This document shows, in pieces, positions 1-7,395 of a stretch of DNA of 11,603 bases. The stretch covers positions 1 through 11,603 of the forward strand of contig JADGHA010000095.1 of assembly GCA_019689695.1 (NCBI GenBank), in the 5' to 3' direction. Position 1 is the stretch's first letter. The number at the start of each line of letters is the position of its first letter. The notes below the pieces were generated by a model, which was not told the DNA's origin, did no database searches, and saw nothing but the letters and a program-made list of their open reading frames with translations. Origin of the DNA: Micromonosporaceae bacterium (GTDB lineage Bacteria; Actinomycetota; Actinomycetes; Mycobacteriales; Micromonosporaceae). The position numbers were made by a program, and so were the translations under genes.

Positions 1-3
1 GGC

Positions 4-1416
4 CTACAGGGGGATGTTGCCGTGGGCGCCGCGGGCGGCCGGGGCGTTGGCGATCGCCTCGGCGATGCGGCGCCGGGTCTCGGTCGGCTTGATCACCTCG
101 TCCACCACGCCGATCTCCAGCGCCCGGTTCACCCCGCCGGCGACCCGGGTCTGCTGCTCGATCAGCTGGGCGCGCACCGCCTCGCGCTCCTCGACCGGAG
201 TCGCCGCGAGCTTCTTGCGGTACAGCACGTTCACCGCCGCACTGGCGCCCATCACCGCGATCTCGGCGTTCGGCCAGGCGAAGACCGCGGTCGCGCCGAG
301 CGCGCGGGAGTTCATCGCGATGTACGCCCCGCCGTATGCCTTGCGGGTGACCAGGGTGACCCGCGGCACCACCGCCTCGGCGAAGGCGTGCAGCAGCTTG
401 GCCCCGCGGCGCACCACGCCGTCCCACTCCTGGCCCAGGCCCGGCAGGTAGCCGGGCACGTCGACCAGGACGACCAGCGGTACGCCCAGCGAGTCGCACA
501 TCCGCACGAACCTGGCCGCCTTCTCCGCGGAGGCGGCGTCCAGGCAGCCGCCCAGCCGCAGCGGGTTGTTGGCGATGACGCCGACGGTACGCCCGGCGAG
601 GCGGCCCAGCGTGGTCACGATGTTCGGCGCCCACTTGGCGTGCAGCTCGACACCCGGCTCGTCCAGCAGCGCCTTCACCAGGGGCTTCACGTCGTACGCC
701 CGGCTCGCCTCGGCCGGCAGCAGCGCGCCCAGGTCGGTGCCCTCGGGCACGTCGGCGGGGGAGAGCCGGCCCTGGCGGCCGAGCAGCGCGGCGAGCGTGC
801 GCCCGGTCGCCAGCGCGGACGCGTCGTCCGATGTGGTCACGTGCACCACGCCGGACCGGCGGCCGTGCGGCTCGGGGCCGCCCAGGCGCTCCATGTCCAC
901 CTGCTCGCCGGTGACGCTGCGGACCACCTCCGGGCCGGTGACAAAGATCCGGCCGGCGCCGGACATCACCACGATGTCGGTCAGCGCCGGGCCGTAGGCG
1001 GCGCCGCCCGCGGCCGGGCCGAGCACGATGGAGATCTGCGGCACGTGGCCGGAGGCGCGCACCATCGCCGCGAAGACCTGGCCCACCCCGTCCAGCGCGA
1101 CCACGCCCTCCTGGAGGCGGGCGCCGCCGCAGTGCCAGAGCCCGATGACCGGTACGCGTTCGCGGACCGCGGTGTCGATCGCGTCCACGATGTGCTGGCA
1201 GCCCTCGGCGCCCATGGCGCCGCCCATCCGGGTGGCGTCGCTGGCGTACGCGATCGCTGGCGTCCCGTCGACCTGCCCGCGCGCCCACAGCACCCCGGAG
1301 TCGTCCCGGGGGACCGCCAGGCGCAGCGTGCCGTGGTCGAACAGGGCGCGCAGCCGTACCTCAGGGTCACGGTGGTCCACCACCGCTTCCTGCACCGGGG
1401 TAGAGGTGAGCGTCAC
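4..1416 (-). CDS. accD6: Acyl-CoA carboxylase beta (carboxyltransferase) subunit, AccD6-like
   Basis: This 470-residue protein is the carboxyltransferase subunit of an acetyl/propionyl-CoA carboxylase. It moves the carboxyl group from biotin on a separate alpha subunit (not in this window) to acetyl- or propionyl-CoA. It has the two crotonase-like halves of the family. The glycine-rich oxyanion-type motifs are GGAAYGPALTD (about 137-147) and GGAYIAMNSR (about 362-371). The length and many blocks (MGGAMG, GPALTD, NNPLRLGGCL, DVPGYLPG, C-terminal NIPL) match what I recall of mycobacterial AccD6, which also sits at the end of a fab/kas operon. The GTG start is preceded by AGGAGG five bases upstream, and the fabF stop TAG forms part of that site, so the two genes are probably translationally coupled. 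It is the last fab-operon gene visible. Family is secure. Preference for acetyl- or propionyl-CoA cannot be read from the sequence alone. Confidence 0.93.
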   Translation of the reverse strand: MTLTSTPVQEAVVDHRDPEVRLRALFDHGTLRLAVPRDDSGVLWARGQVDGTPAIAYASDATRMGGAMGAEGCQHIVDAIDTAVRERVPVIGLWHCGGARLQEGVVALDGVGQVFAAMVRASGHVPQISIVLGPAAGGAAYGPALTDIVVMSGAGRIFVTGPEVVRSVTGEQVDMERLGGPEPHGRRSGVVHVTTSDDASALATGRTLAALLGRQGRLSPADVPEGTDLGALLPAEASRAYDVKPLVKALLDEPGVELHAKWAPNIVTTLGRLAGRTVGVIANNPLRLGGCLDAASAEKAARFVRMCDSLGVPLVVLVDVPGYLPGLGQEWDGVVRRGAKLLHAFAEAVVPRVTLVTRKAYGGAYIAMNSRALGATAVFAWPNAEIAVMGASAAVNVLYRKKLAATPVEEREAVRAQLIEQQTRVAGGVNRALEIGVVDEVIKPTETRRRIAEAIANAPAARGAHGNIPL

Positions 1417-1425
1417 GACGGCCTC

Positions 1426-2652
<1,227 letters not shown>

Positions 2653-2657
2653 AAAAA

Positions 2658-2894
2658 TCAAGCCTTTTCGATGTACGAGACCGCGTCGCCCACGGTCTTC
2701 AGGTTCTGCACCTCGTCGTCGGGGATCTTCACGCCGAACTTCTCCTCGGCGGCGACCACGACCTCCACCATGGACAGCGAGTCCACATCCAGGTCGTCGG
2801 TGAACGACTTGCCCTCGGTGACGTCGTCCGGGTTGACCCCGGCCACCTCTTCGAGGATCTCGGCCAGCCCGGCGGTGATCTCGTCACGCGTCAT
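2658..2894 (-). CDS. acpP: Acyl carrier protein
   Basis: This 78-residue acidic acyl carrier protein carries the growing fatty acyl chain on a phosphopantetheine arm. The attachment motif DSL lies at residues 38-40 (DDLDVDSLSMVEVV) with Ser39 as the modified residue, followed by the expected acidic recognition helix (VEVVVAAEEKFGVKIPDDE). The frame stays open further upstream to 2987. The ATG at 2894 gives the standard N-terminus (MTRDEITAGL) and has GAAAGGA about 12 bases upstream, while the upstream part would translate two GC-rich hairpins, so the short form is chosen. It sits between fabH (97-bp gap) and fabF (5-bp gap). The gap before it is the longest inside the operon, which fits the family's need for ACP in excess over the enzymes. 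Confidence 0.95.
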   Translation of the reverse strand: MTRDEITAGLAEILEEVAGVNPDDVTEGKSFTDDLDVDSLSMVEVVVAAEEKFGVKIPDDEVQNLKTVGDAVSYIEKA

Positions 2895-2921
2895 CTCTGT
2901 CGGGTTCCTTTCGGTGTCCTG

Positions 2922-2944
2922 TCCGGCCGGTGTGTTCGGCCGGA
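2922..2944 (-). promoter_or_regulatory. GC-rich hairpin upstream of acpP (proximal)
   Basis: TCCGGCCG (2922-2929) and CGGCCGGA (2937-2944) form a perfect 8-bp stem with a 7-base loop on the fabH-acpP transcript. It lies about 28 bases before the acpP start codon and just ahead of its ribosome-binding site. There is no T tract, so it is not a standard terminator. It may protect the 5' end of a processed acpP-fabF message or modulate ACP translation. Confidence 0.5.
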
Positions 2945-2963
2945 GCCTGTCTGTCTGGCCCAC

Positions 2964-2984
2964 CGGCCCGCGGTTGGCGGGCCG
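2964..2984 (-). promoter_or_regulatory. GC-rich hairpin just downstream of fabH (distal)
   Basis: CGGCCCGC (2964-2971) and GCGGGCCG (2977-2984) make a perfect 8-bp stem with a 5-base loop, starting seven bases after the fabH stop codon in the transcribed direction. No T run follows. With the second hairpin 19 bases further on, it could be a partial terminator, a 3'-end stabiliser or an RNA-processing site that separates fabD-fabH expression from acpP. Confidence 0.5.
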
Positions 2985-2991
2985 CATTCCG

Positions 2992-3936
2992 TCATGGGCA
3001 GCGGATGACCTGGCCAGCGTAGGTGAGGCCGCCGCCGAAGCCGAACAGCAGCACCGGCGCGCCGGCCGGCACCTCCCGGCGTTCCACCATCTTGGACAGT
3101 GCGAGCGGCACGCTCGCCGCGGAGGTGTTGCCGGACTCCACGATGTCCTTGGCGATCACCGCCGTGGAGAGCTTGAGCCGCCGGGCGATGCCGTCGATGA
3201 TCCGGGCATTGGCCTGGTGGGCCACGAACGCGGCGATCTCGTCGGGTGCCACCCCGGCCCGCTCGCAGGCCTGCAGCGCGATCGGGGCCAGCTCGGTGGT
3301 GGCCCAGCGGAACACCGCCTGGCCCTCCTGCTGGATGTACGGCCGCCAGCCCTCGATCCGGACCGTGTCGCCGCGCTCCGGCGCGGAGCCCCAGACCACC
3401 GGGCCGACCCCGGCCGGCTCGCCATCCGGCACCCCGGTCACCACCGCCGCCCCCGCGCCATCGCCGAAGATGATCGCGGTCGACCGGTCGGTCCAGTCGG
3501 TGACGTCGGAGAGCTTCTCCGAGCCGATCACGATCGCGTTGCGGGCGGCACCGGCCCGGATCGCGTGGTCCGCGGTGGCCAGCGCGTAGGAGAACCCGGA
3601 GCAGGCGGTGTTCAGGTCGTACGCGGCGGGCGCGCTGATGCCCAGCCGGTTCGCCACCCGGGTGGCCACGTTCGGGCACCGGTCCACCGAGCTGCAGGTG
3701 GCCACGGCCACCAGGTCGATGTCGCCGGCGGTCAGTCCGGAGCCGGCCAGCGCCTTGTCCGCGGCGGCGGCGGCCATGTCCGCGACCGTCTCGCTGTCGG
3801 CGATGCGCCTGGTCACGATGCCGACCCGTTCCCGGATCCACTGGTCGTTGGTGTCGACCATCTGTGCCAGGTCGTCGTTGGTGAGCACGCGCGACGGCTG
3901 GTAGTGCCCGAGCGAGACGATGCGGGTACCGGTCAT
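2992..3936 (-). CDS. fabH: 3-oxoacyl-[ACP] synthase III
   Basis: FabH starts fatty-acid synthesis by condensing an acyl-CoA primer (often branched in actinomycetes) with malonyl-ACP. The 314-residue protein has the Cys-His-Asn triad: Cys112 in NTACSGFSYAL, His240 in VAHQANARII and Asn270 in GNTSAAS. The C-terminal FGFGGGLTYAG block is typical of the family. The ATG at 3936 gives the normal N-terminus (MTGTRIVSLGHYQPSRV) and is preceded by GGAAGG (3947-3952). A longer in-frame start at 4023 would lie inside fabD and adds an Arg/Pro-rich stretch unlike the family. The gap to fabD is 17 bp, which supports co-transcription. Whether it prefers branched or straight primers cannot be told here. Confidence 0.94.
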   Translation of the reverse strand: MTGTRIVSLGHYQPSRVLTNDDLAQMVDTNDQWIRERVGIVTRRIADSETVADMAAAAADKALAGSGLTAGDIDLVAVATCSSVDRCPNVATRVANRLGISAPAAYDLNTACSGFSYALATADHAIRAGAARNAIVIGSEKLSDVTDWTDRSTAIIFGDGAGAAVVTGVPDGEPAGVGPVVWGSAPERGDTVRIEGWRPYIQQEGQAVFRWATTELAPIALQACERAGVAPDEIAAFVAHQANARIIDGIARRLKLSTAVIAKDIVESGNTSAASVPLALSKMVERREVPAGAPVLLFGFGGGLTYAGQVIRCP

Positions 3937-3953
3937 GAGCTTGGCGCCTTCCA

Positions 3954-5117
3954 CTAGAACGACTCGCCGATGCGGGCGACGGGCTGGCCAGGTGCGATGG
4001 GGTCGTCGCGGTGGGCCAGCCACTCGATGAGCACGCCCTCGGCATGCGCGGCGACATCCACTGGGCCCTGCCGGGTGATCACCTGGCCGATCACCTGGCC
4101 CTTGCCGACCGGGTCGCCTTCGGCCAGGTCGGCGGCGGGGGAGAAGGTGCCGGCGTCGCCGGCGACCACTACCCGGAAGCTGGGGGTGGGCTCGTGGCTG
4201 GGCGGCAGGCCGTGCCGGGCGATCAGGTCGCGCGCGGCGGCCAAGTCGTCCGGTGTGTTCACCGTGACGATCTCCACGCCCTTCAGCTCACGCTTGATGA
4301 GGCCGGCGAGCGTCCCGGCGGGCGGCAGCTCGATCACCGCGGTGGTGCCCAGGTCGGCCAGCCCGCGCATGCACAGGTCCCAGCGGACCGGCGCGGTCAC
4401 CTGCCGGACCAGCCGCTGCACCAGCTCCCGGCCGTGGTTGACGGCGGCGCCGTCCAGGTTGGACAGCATGATCTTGCTCGGCTCGGTGGCCGTGATGCCG
4501 CCCGCGATGGCGGTCAGCGCCCGCTCGGCCGGGGCCATGAACGGGGTGTGGAAGGCGCCGGCCACGGCCAGCTTGATCACCCGGGCGCCGGCCGGTCGCT
4601 GGACGGTGAACTTCTCCAGCGCCTCGGCCGCGCCGGCCGCGACGATCTGGCCGGCACCGTTGCGATTGGCCGGGTACAGCCCATGCGCCTCGATCGCGGC
4701 GACCACCTCGTCCGGCTCGCCGCCCAGCACCGCGGCCATGCCGGTGGGCTCCAGCGCGCAGGCCGCGGCCATCTCCCGCCCGCGCAGCCCGGCCAGGGCC
4801 ACCGCGGTCTCCGGGGTCAGCACGCCGGCGAGCGCCGCGGCGGCCAGCTCCCCGACGCTGTGGCCGGCGACCACCGGAACGTCGTACAGCGGCAGCTGCT
4901 CGGCGGCGAGCAGGGCGGCGGCGACCAGCAGCGGCTGGGTGCGCGCGGTGTCCTTGATCTCCTCCGCGCCGGCACGGGTGCCCAGGTGCACCAGGTCGAC
5001 CCCGGCGAGGGTGGACCACCAGGCCAGCCGCGCCTCGGCGGCGGGCACGCTGTCCAGCCACGGCGCGAGGAATCCTGGCTTCTGGGCCCCCTGCCCGGGG
5101 GAGACGATCGCTAGCAC
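3954..5117 (-). CDS. fabD: Malonyl-CoA:ACP transacylase with C-terminal BCCP-like domain
   Basis: FabD transfers malonate from malonyl-CoA to the ACP. The acyltransferase part (about 1-300) has GQGAQ (8-12), the nucleophile motif GHSVGE (85-90, Ser87), the RG pair near 112-113 that holds the malonyl carboxylate, His190 in AFHTP, and an ELPPAGTLAGL block near 263-273. At 387 residues it is about 75-80 longer than a usual FabD (around 300-315). After a Pro-rich linker (about 303-312), residues 313-387 resemble a biotinyl/lipoyl domain: a GTFSP start, GDPVGKGQVIGQV, an AEGVL turn and a final DPIAPGQPVARI. By a hand, gap-free alignment to E. coli AccB recalled from memory, Gln350 sits where the biotinyl Lys should be. 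The GTG start has AAGGA about 11 bases upstream. It is the first gene of the fab operon, downstream of fasR. Transacylase function is firm. The role of the extra domain is unknown. Confidence 0.92.
   Translation of the reverse strand: MLAIVSPGQGAQKPGFLAPWLDSVPAAEARLAWWSTLAGVDLVHLGTRAGAEEIKDTARTQPLLVAAALLAAEQLPLYDVPVVAGHSVGELAAAALAGVLTPETAVALAGLRGREMAAACALEPTGMAAVLGGEPDEVVAAIEAHGLYPANRNGAGQIVAAGAAEALEKFTVQRPAGARVIKLAVAGAFHTPFMAPAERALTAIAGGITATEPSKIMLSNLDGAAVNHGRELVQRLVRQVTAPVRWDLCMRGLADLGTTAVIELPPAGTLAGLIKRELKGVEIVTVNTPDDLAAARDLIARHGLPPSHEPTPSFRVVVAGDAGTFSPAADLAEGDPVGKGQVIGQVITRQGPVDVAAHAEGVLIEWLAHRDDPIAPGQPVARIGESF
3957..4181 (-). other. BCCP/biotinyl-lipoyl-like domain fused to FabD, attachment Lys missing
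   Basis: This segment encodes residues 313-387 of FabD. The order of elements is that of a flattened beta-barrel biotinyl domain: a start strand with GTFSP, the GDxVxKGQ turn, a strand ending in the hairpin that normally carries the modified Lys, the AxGxL strand, and the closing GQPVARI strand. The hairpin reads ITRQG instead of EAMKM, and codon 4068-4070 is CAG (Gln350). The only Lys in the domain is Lys339, in the earlier turn and not at the attachment position. It should therefore be unbiotinylated and is more likely a docking or structural module. The assignment rests on a hand comparison with remembered AccB sequence; a structure prediction would settle it. Confidence 0.7.
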
Positions 5118-5169
5118 GGTTCTGACTGTCCTTGATACCGACGGGTCAGGTGGTTATCGCTGCTTACCA

Positions 5170-5195
5170 AACCCTCCTACATGATTTGGAGGGTT
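5170..5195 (-). promoter_or_regulatory. Inverted repeat between fasR and fabD, candidate FasR operator or attenuator
   Basis: AACCCTCC (5170-5177) and GGAGGGTT (5188-5195) form a perfect 8-bp inverted repeat with a 10-base spacer in the 79-bp gap between fasR and fabD. The heptamer TCCTACA occurs at 5175-5181 and again at 5195-5201, a direct repeat with a 20-bp period, close to two helical turns. In the fabD transcription direction no run of T follows, so a classic intrinsic terminator is unlikely. Its place just upstream of the fab operon, whose activator is encoded next door, makes an activator-binding site the better reading. That is inference only. Confidence 0.45.
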
Positions 5196-5196
5196 C

Positions 5197-6420
5197 CTAC
5201 AAATGCTGGGTCGGATCGAGCCTGCCGAGCGCCAGCGCGACCCGCAGCGCGAACGCGTCGCGCGGCGCGAGGGGCGAGAAACCGGTCACATCGGACACCC
5301 GGCGCAGCCGGTACCGGACGGTGTTCGGGTGCACGAACAGGGCCCTGGCAGCGCTCTCCAGTACCCCACCGGCGGCGAAAAACGCGTCCAGCGTCTCCAG
5401 CAGTTCACCGCCGGCCCGGACCAGCGCGCCGTAGACCGCCTGGCGCAGCACCCGGCGCGCCTCGGTGTCGCCGGCGAGCGCCCGTTCGGGCAGCAGGTCG
5501 TCGGCGGCGACCGGACGGGGCGCGGCCGGCCAGGCCGCGGCCGCCCGGTAGCCGGCGAGCGCGGCGCGCGCCGACTCGGTCGCCAGGTCCAGCGACGGCA
5601 CCGACGGGCCGACCACGACCGGGCCGGCGCCGAACCCGGCGAGCAGCTTCGCCGTGGCGGCGAGCGGGTCGCTCACGCCACCGATCACCACCACCAGCCG
5701 GTCTCCATGTACGCCGCCGATGACCTCTGCCCCGATCCGCCGGGCCGAGCGGTAGACGCTGTGCAGCACGGCCGCCGTCTCGCCGCCGGGGGAGCGCCCC
5801 ACGGCGACCGCGACCGGCGGCGCGTCCGCCCAGCCCAGCGCGGCCGCCCGGCTGGCCAGCACATCCGAGGAGTCGCCCCGCAGCAGGGCGTCCACCAGCA
5901 GCGCCTGCAGCCGGGCGTCCCAGGCGCCGCGGGTCTCCGCGGCCCGGGCGTAGACCCGGGCGGCGGAGAAGGCGATCTCGCGGGAGAACTTGAGCACCGC
6001 CTCGCGCAGCGCCTCGGCCTCGCCCGGCGCGGCCAGGTGCGGCACCTGCTCCTCCACCACGTCGATGGTCACCTTCACCAGGGCGACCGTCTGCTGCAGG
6101 CTGATCGACCGGGCCAGCGCCTGCGGCGCGGCGTCGAAGACCAGGTCGGAGACCTCCTGCTGGCTGTCCGCCCCGCCGCCGCGGTGCAGCCACTCGACCA
6201 GCGACCGGATGCCGGCCTGGACCACCAGCATGACCATCGACCGCTGCTCGGCCGGCAACTCCCGGAACCAGCCCAGCGTCTCGTCCATCCGCGCCACGCT
6301 CGCGGTCGCCAGCGAGCCGGCGGCCCGCTCGACCCGGCGCAGGGTGGCGGACAGGTCGACCGCCTGGCCCTCGACCGGATGACCCGCGCTCGCCTCGTGG
6401 GCACCAGCAGGCACAGTCAT
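5197..6420 (-). CDS. fasR: PucR-type transcriptional activator of fatty-acid synthesis, FasR-like
   Basis: This 407-residue regulator has a PucR-type C-terminal helix-turn-helix (about 339-400). Its typical blocks are LLETLDAFF, a modified AARALFVHPNTVRYRLRRV and FALRVALAL. Residues 22-165 form a helical N-terminal region (TLRRVERAAG, ARMDETLGWFRELP), and a GGDEF-like alpha/beta middle section (about 200-300) follows. The family and the position directly upstream of fabD match FasR (SCO2386) of Streptomyces coelicolor, described as an activator of the fabD-fabH-acpP-fabF operon. The ATG at 6420 is used, with a GTG two codons later as an alternative. Neither has a clear ribosome-binding site, and the divergent PAP2 gene begins within about 25 bp, so a leaderless transcript is possible. 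Further in-frame sequence up to 6552 lies over the PAP2 gene and looks non-coding. Orthology is likely. The signal it senses is not visible. Confidence 0.87.
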   Translation of the reverse strand: MTVPAGAHEASAGHPVEGQAVDLSATLRRVERAAGSLATASVARMDETLGWFRELPAEQRSMVMLVVQAGIRSLVEWLHRGGGADSQQEVSDLVFDAAPQALARSISLQQTVALVKVTIDVVEEQVPHLAAPGEAEALREAVLKFSREIAFSAARVYARAAETRGAWDARLQALLVDALLRGDSSDVLASRAAALGWADAPPVAVAVGRSPGGETAAVLHSVYRSARRIGAEVIGGVHGDRLVVVIGGVSDPLAATAKLLAGFGAGPVVVGPSVPSLDLATESARAALAGYRAAAAWPAAPRPVAADDLLPERALAGDTEARRVLRQAVYGALVRAGGELLETLDAFFAAGGVLESAARALFVHPNTVRYRLRRVSDVTGFSPLAPRDAFALRVALALGRLDPTQHL

Positions 6421-6445
6421 GCGCCCAGCGTGGCACGATCCCACC

Positions 6446-7096
6446 GTGATCGCGCGGATGCCGCTGGCGTTCCCGCTGGCCGCAGCGGCCGGGTTCGGTG
6501 TGTTGCTGGGTCTGGTCGCCAGTGGCTGGGGTCCGCTCGACCGGCTCGACACCGCGCTGAGCGAGCGGGCACGCGACTACGGCTCGGCCCACCCGGACCA
6601 GATCGAGATCCAGCGCCAGATCACCGACACCGCTCAGACCAGCGTCTTCTTCGGGCTCGGCCTGGCCAGCGCCGTCGCGCTCCTGCTGCTGAGGCGGGCG
6701 TACGCGGACGCAGCGCTGATCGCCGCGTCGTTCGCCGCCGTCCCCGCGGCCTGGGGGATCTGCCATGCCCTGCTGCACCGCCCCAGGCCGGTGGGCGGGT
6801 TCGTGGCGATCAGCAGCAACGGGTTTCCCAGCGGGCACGCGTCCAACTCGGCCACGATCGCCCTGGTCGTCGTGCTCCTGCTGTGGCACCGGGTGGGACC
6901 GGCGGGCAAGGTGGCTGTGGTCGCCGTCACGGCGGCGTTCGCGCTCGCCATCGGGGCGACCCGGGTGACCCTGCTCGCCCACTGGCCGACCGATGTGATC
7001 GGCGCCTGGCTGCTGGTGTTCGCCATCGTCCCGCTCCTCGCCCGCGCGACCGGCCGGCTCTCATCCGGCTCTCGTGAGCCCCGGTCGCCGGCCTGA
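6446..7096 (+). CDS. PAP2-family (phosphatidic acid phosphatase type 2) membrane protein
   Basis: This integral membrane phosphatase has 216 residues from the GTG at 6446. PAP2 motifs appear in order: HALLHRPRP (107-115), where the usual KX6RP has His107 in place of Lys; PSGH (128-131); and R173-X5-H179-X3-D183. His131 and His179 are the expected catalytic histidines. Hydrophobic segments near 8-27, 68-83, 88-106, 135-147, 157-172 and 185-199 fit a six-helix topology. Likely substrates are lipid phosphates such as phosphatidate or undecaprenyl pyrophosphate; the sequence does not say which. An ATG at 6419 in frame overlaps the fasR start, and an ATG at 6458 is also possible. None has a good ribosome-binding site, so the start is uncertain. 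It diverges from fasR, and any link to lipid synthesis is suggested only by position. Confidence 0.85.
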   Translation: MIARMPLAFPLAAAAGFGVLLGLVASGWGPLDRLDTALSERARDYGSAHPDQIEIQRQITDTAQTSVFFGLGLASAVALLLLRRAYADAALIAASFAAVPAAWGICHALLHRPRPVGGFVAISSNGFPSGHASNSATIALVVVLLLWHRVGPAGKVAVVAVTAAFALAIGATRVTLLAHWPTDVIGAWLLVFAIVPLLARATGRLSSGSREPRSPA

Positions 7097-7107
7097 TCCA
7101 CAACCGC

Positions 7108-7136
7108 GCCACAGGCGGTGTCAGCCGCAGGCGGTG
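7108..7136 (+). repeat. Imperfect 13-bp direct repeat upstream of small ORF
   Basis: GCCACAGGCGGTG (7108-7120) is repeated as GCCGCAGGCGGTG (7124-7136) with one mismatch and a 16-bp period. It lies in the 83-bp gap between the PAP2 gene and the 71-residue ORF. It could be a protein-binding site for that gene, or chance in GC-rich DNA. Confidence 0.3.
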
Positions 7137-7179
7137 GGGTACCAGACAGCAGAGATGCCGACCAGCCAAGGAGGGCACG

Positions 7180-7395
7180 ATGGCCAGCCAGAATCAGGTC
7201 CCCGGAGGCGATCCGCGGGAGCACACCGCCCACCTGCGCTCGATGCTGGCGGAGGTGGTCCAGCACGCCCGTGACGACGTCGGCAGGGTCGCCGAGCCGA
7301 AGGCGCAGGCGCTGTTCGAGACCACCGCCGAGGTCTGCACCGGCCTGCTCACGGCGTACCAGCATTACGAGCAGAACGAGCCGGCCTGGCGCTAG
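7180..7395 (+). CDS. Hypothetical protein, 71 residues
   Basis: I do not recognise a family for this short soluble protein. It is predicted to be mostly helical, without cysteine-pair motifs, a signal peptide or membrane segments. The N-terminal dozen residues are polar (SQNQVPGGDPRE). Two likely amphipathic helices follow, HTAHLRSMLAEVVQHARDDV (about 15-34) and EPKAQALFETTAEVCTGLLT (about 39-58), and the tail is charged and aromatic (YQHYEQNEPAWR). Support for a real gene is strong: AAGGAGG lies seven bases before the ATG, and its third-position GC is like that of neighbouring genes. Its stop codon TAG overlaps the stop of the convergent ABC permease through a shared CTAG. It could be a small actinobacterial regulator or adaptor, but no function is claimed. 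Confidence 0.78.
   Translation: MASQNQVPGGDPREHTAHLRSMLAEVVQHARDDVGRVAEPKAQALFETTAEVCTGLLTAYQHYEQNEPAWR

Noticed and set aside
2653..2661. TTG start for fabF overlapping the acpP stop
   Set aside because: The purine-rich site would be only one base away. The GTG at 2652 has proper spacing, gives the family-typical N-terminus and places the active-site Cys at 163.
2895..2987. N-terminal extension of acpP to an upstream start
   Set aside because: It would add about 31 residues of Arg/Pro-rich sequence encoded by two hairpins. The ATG at 2894 gives a standard ACP N-terminus and has its own ribosome-binding site.
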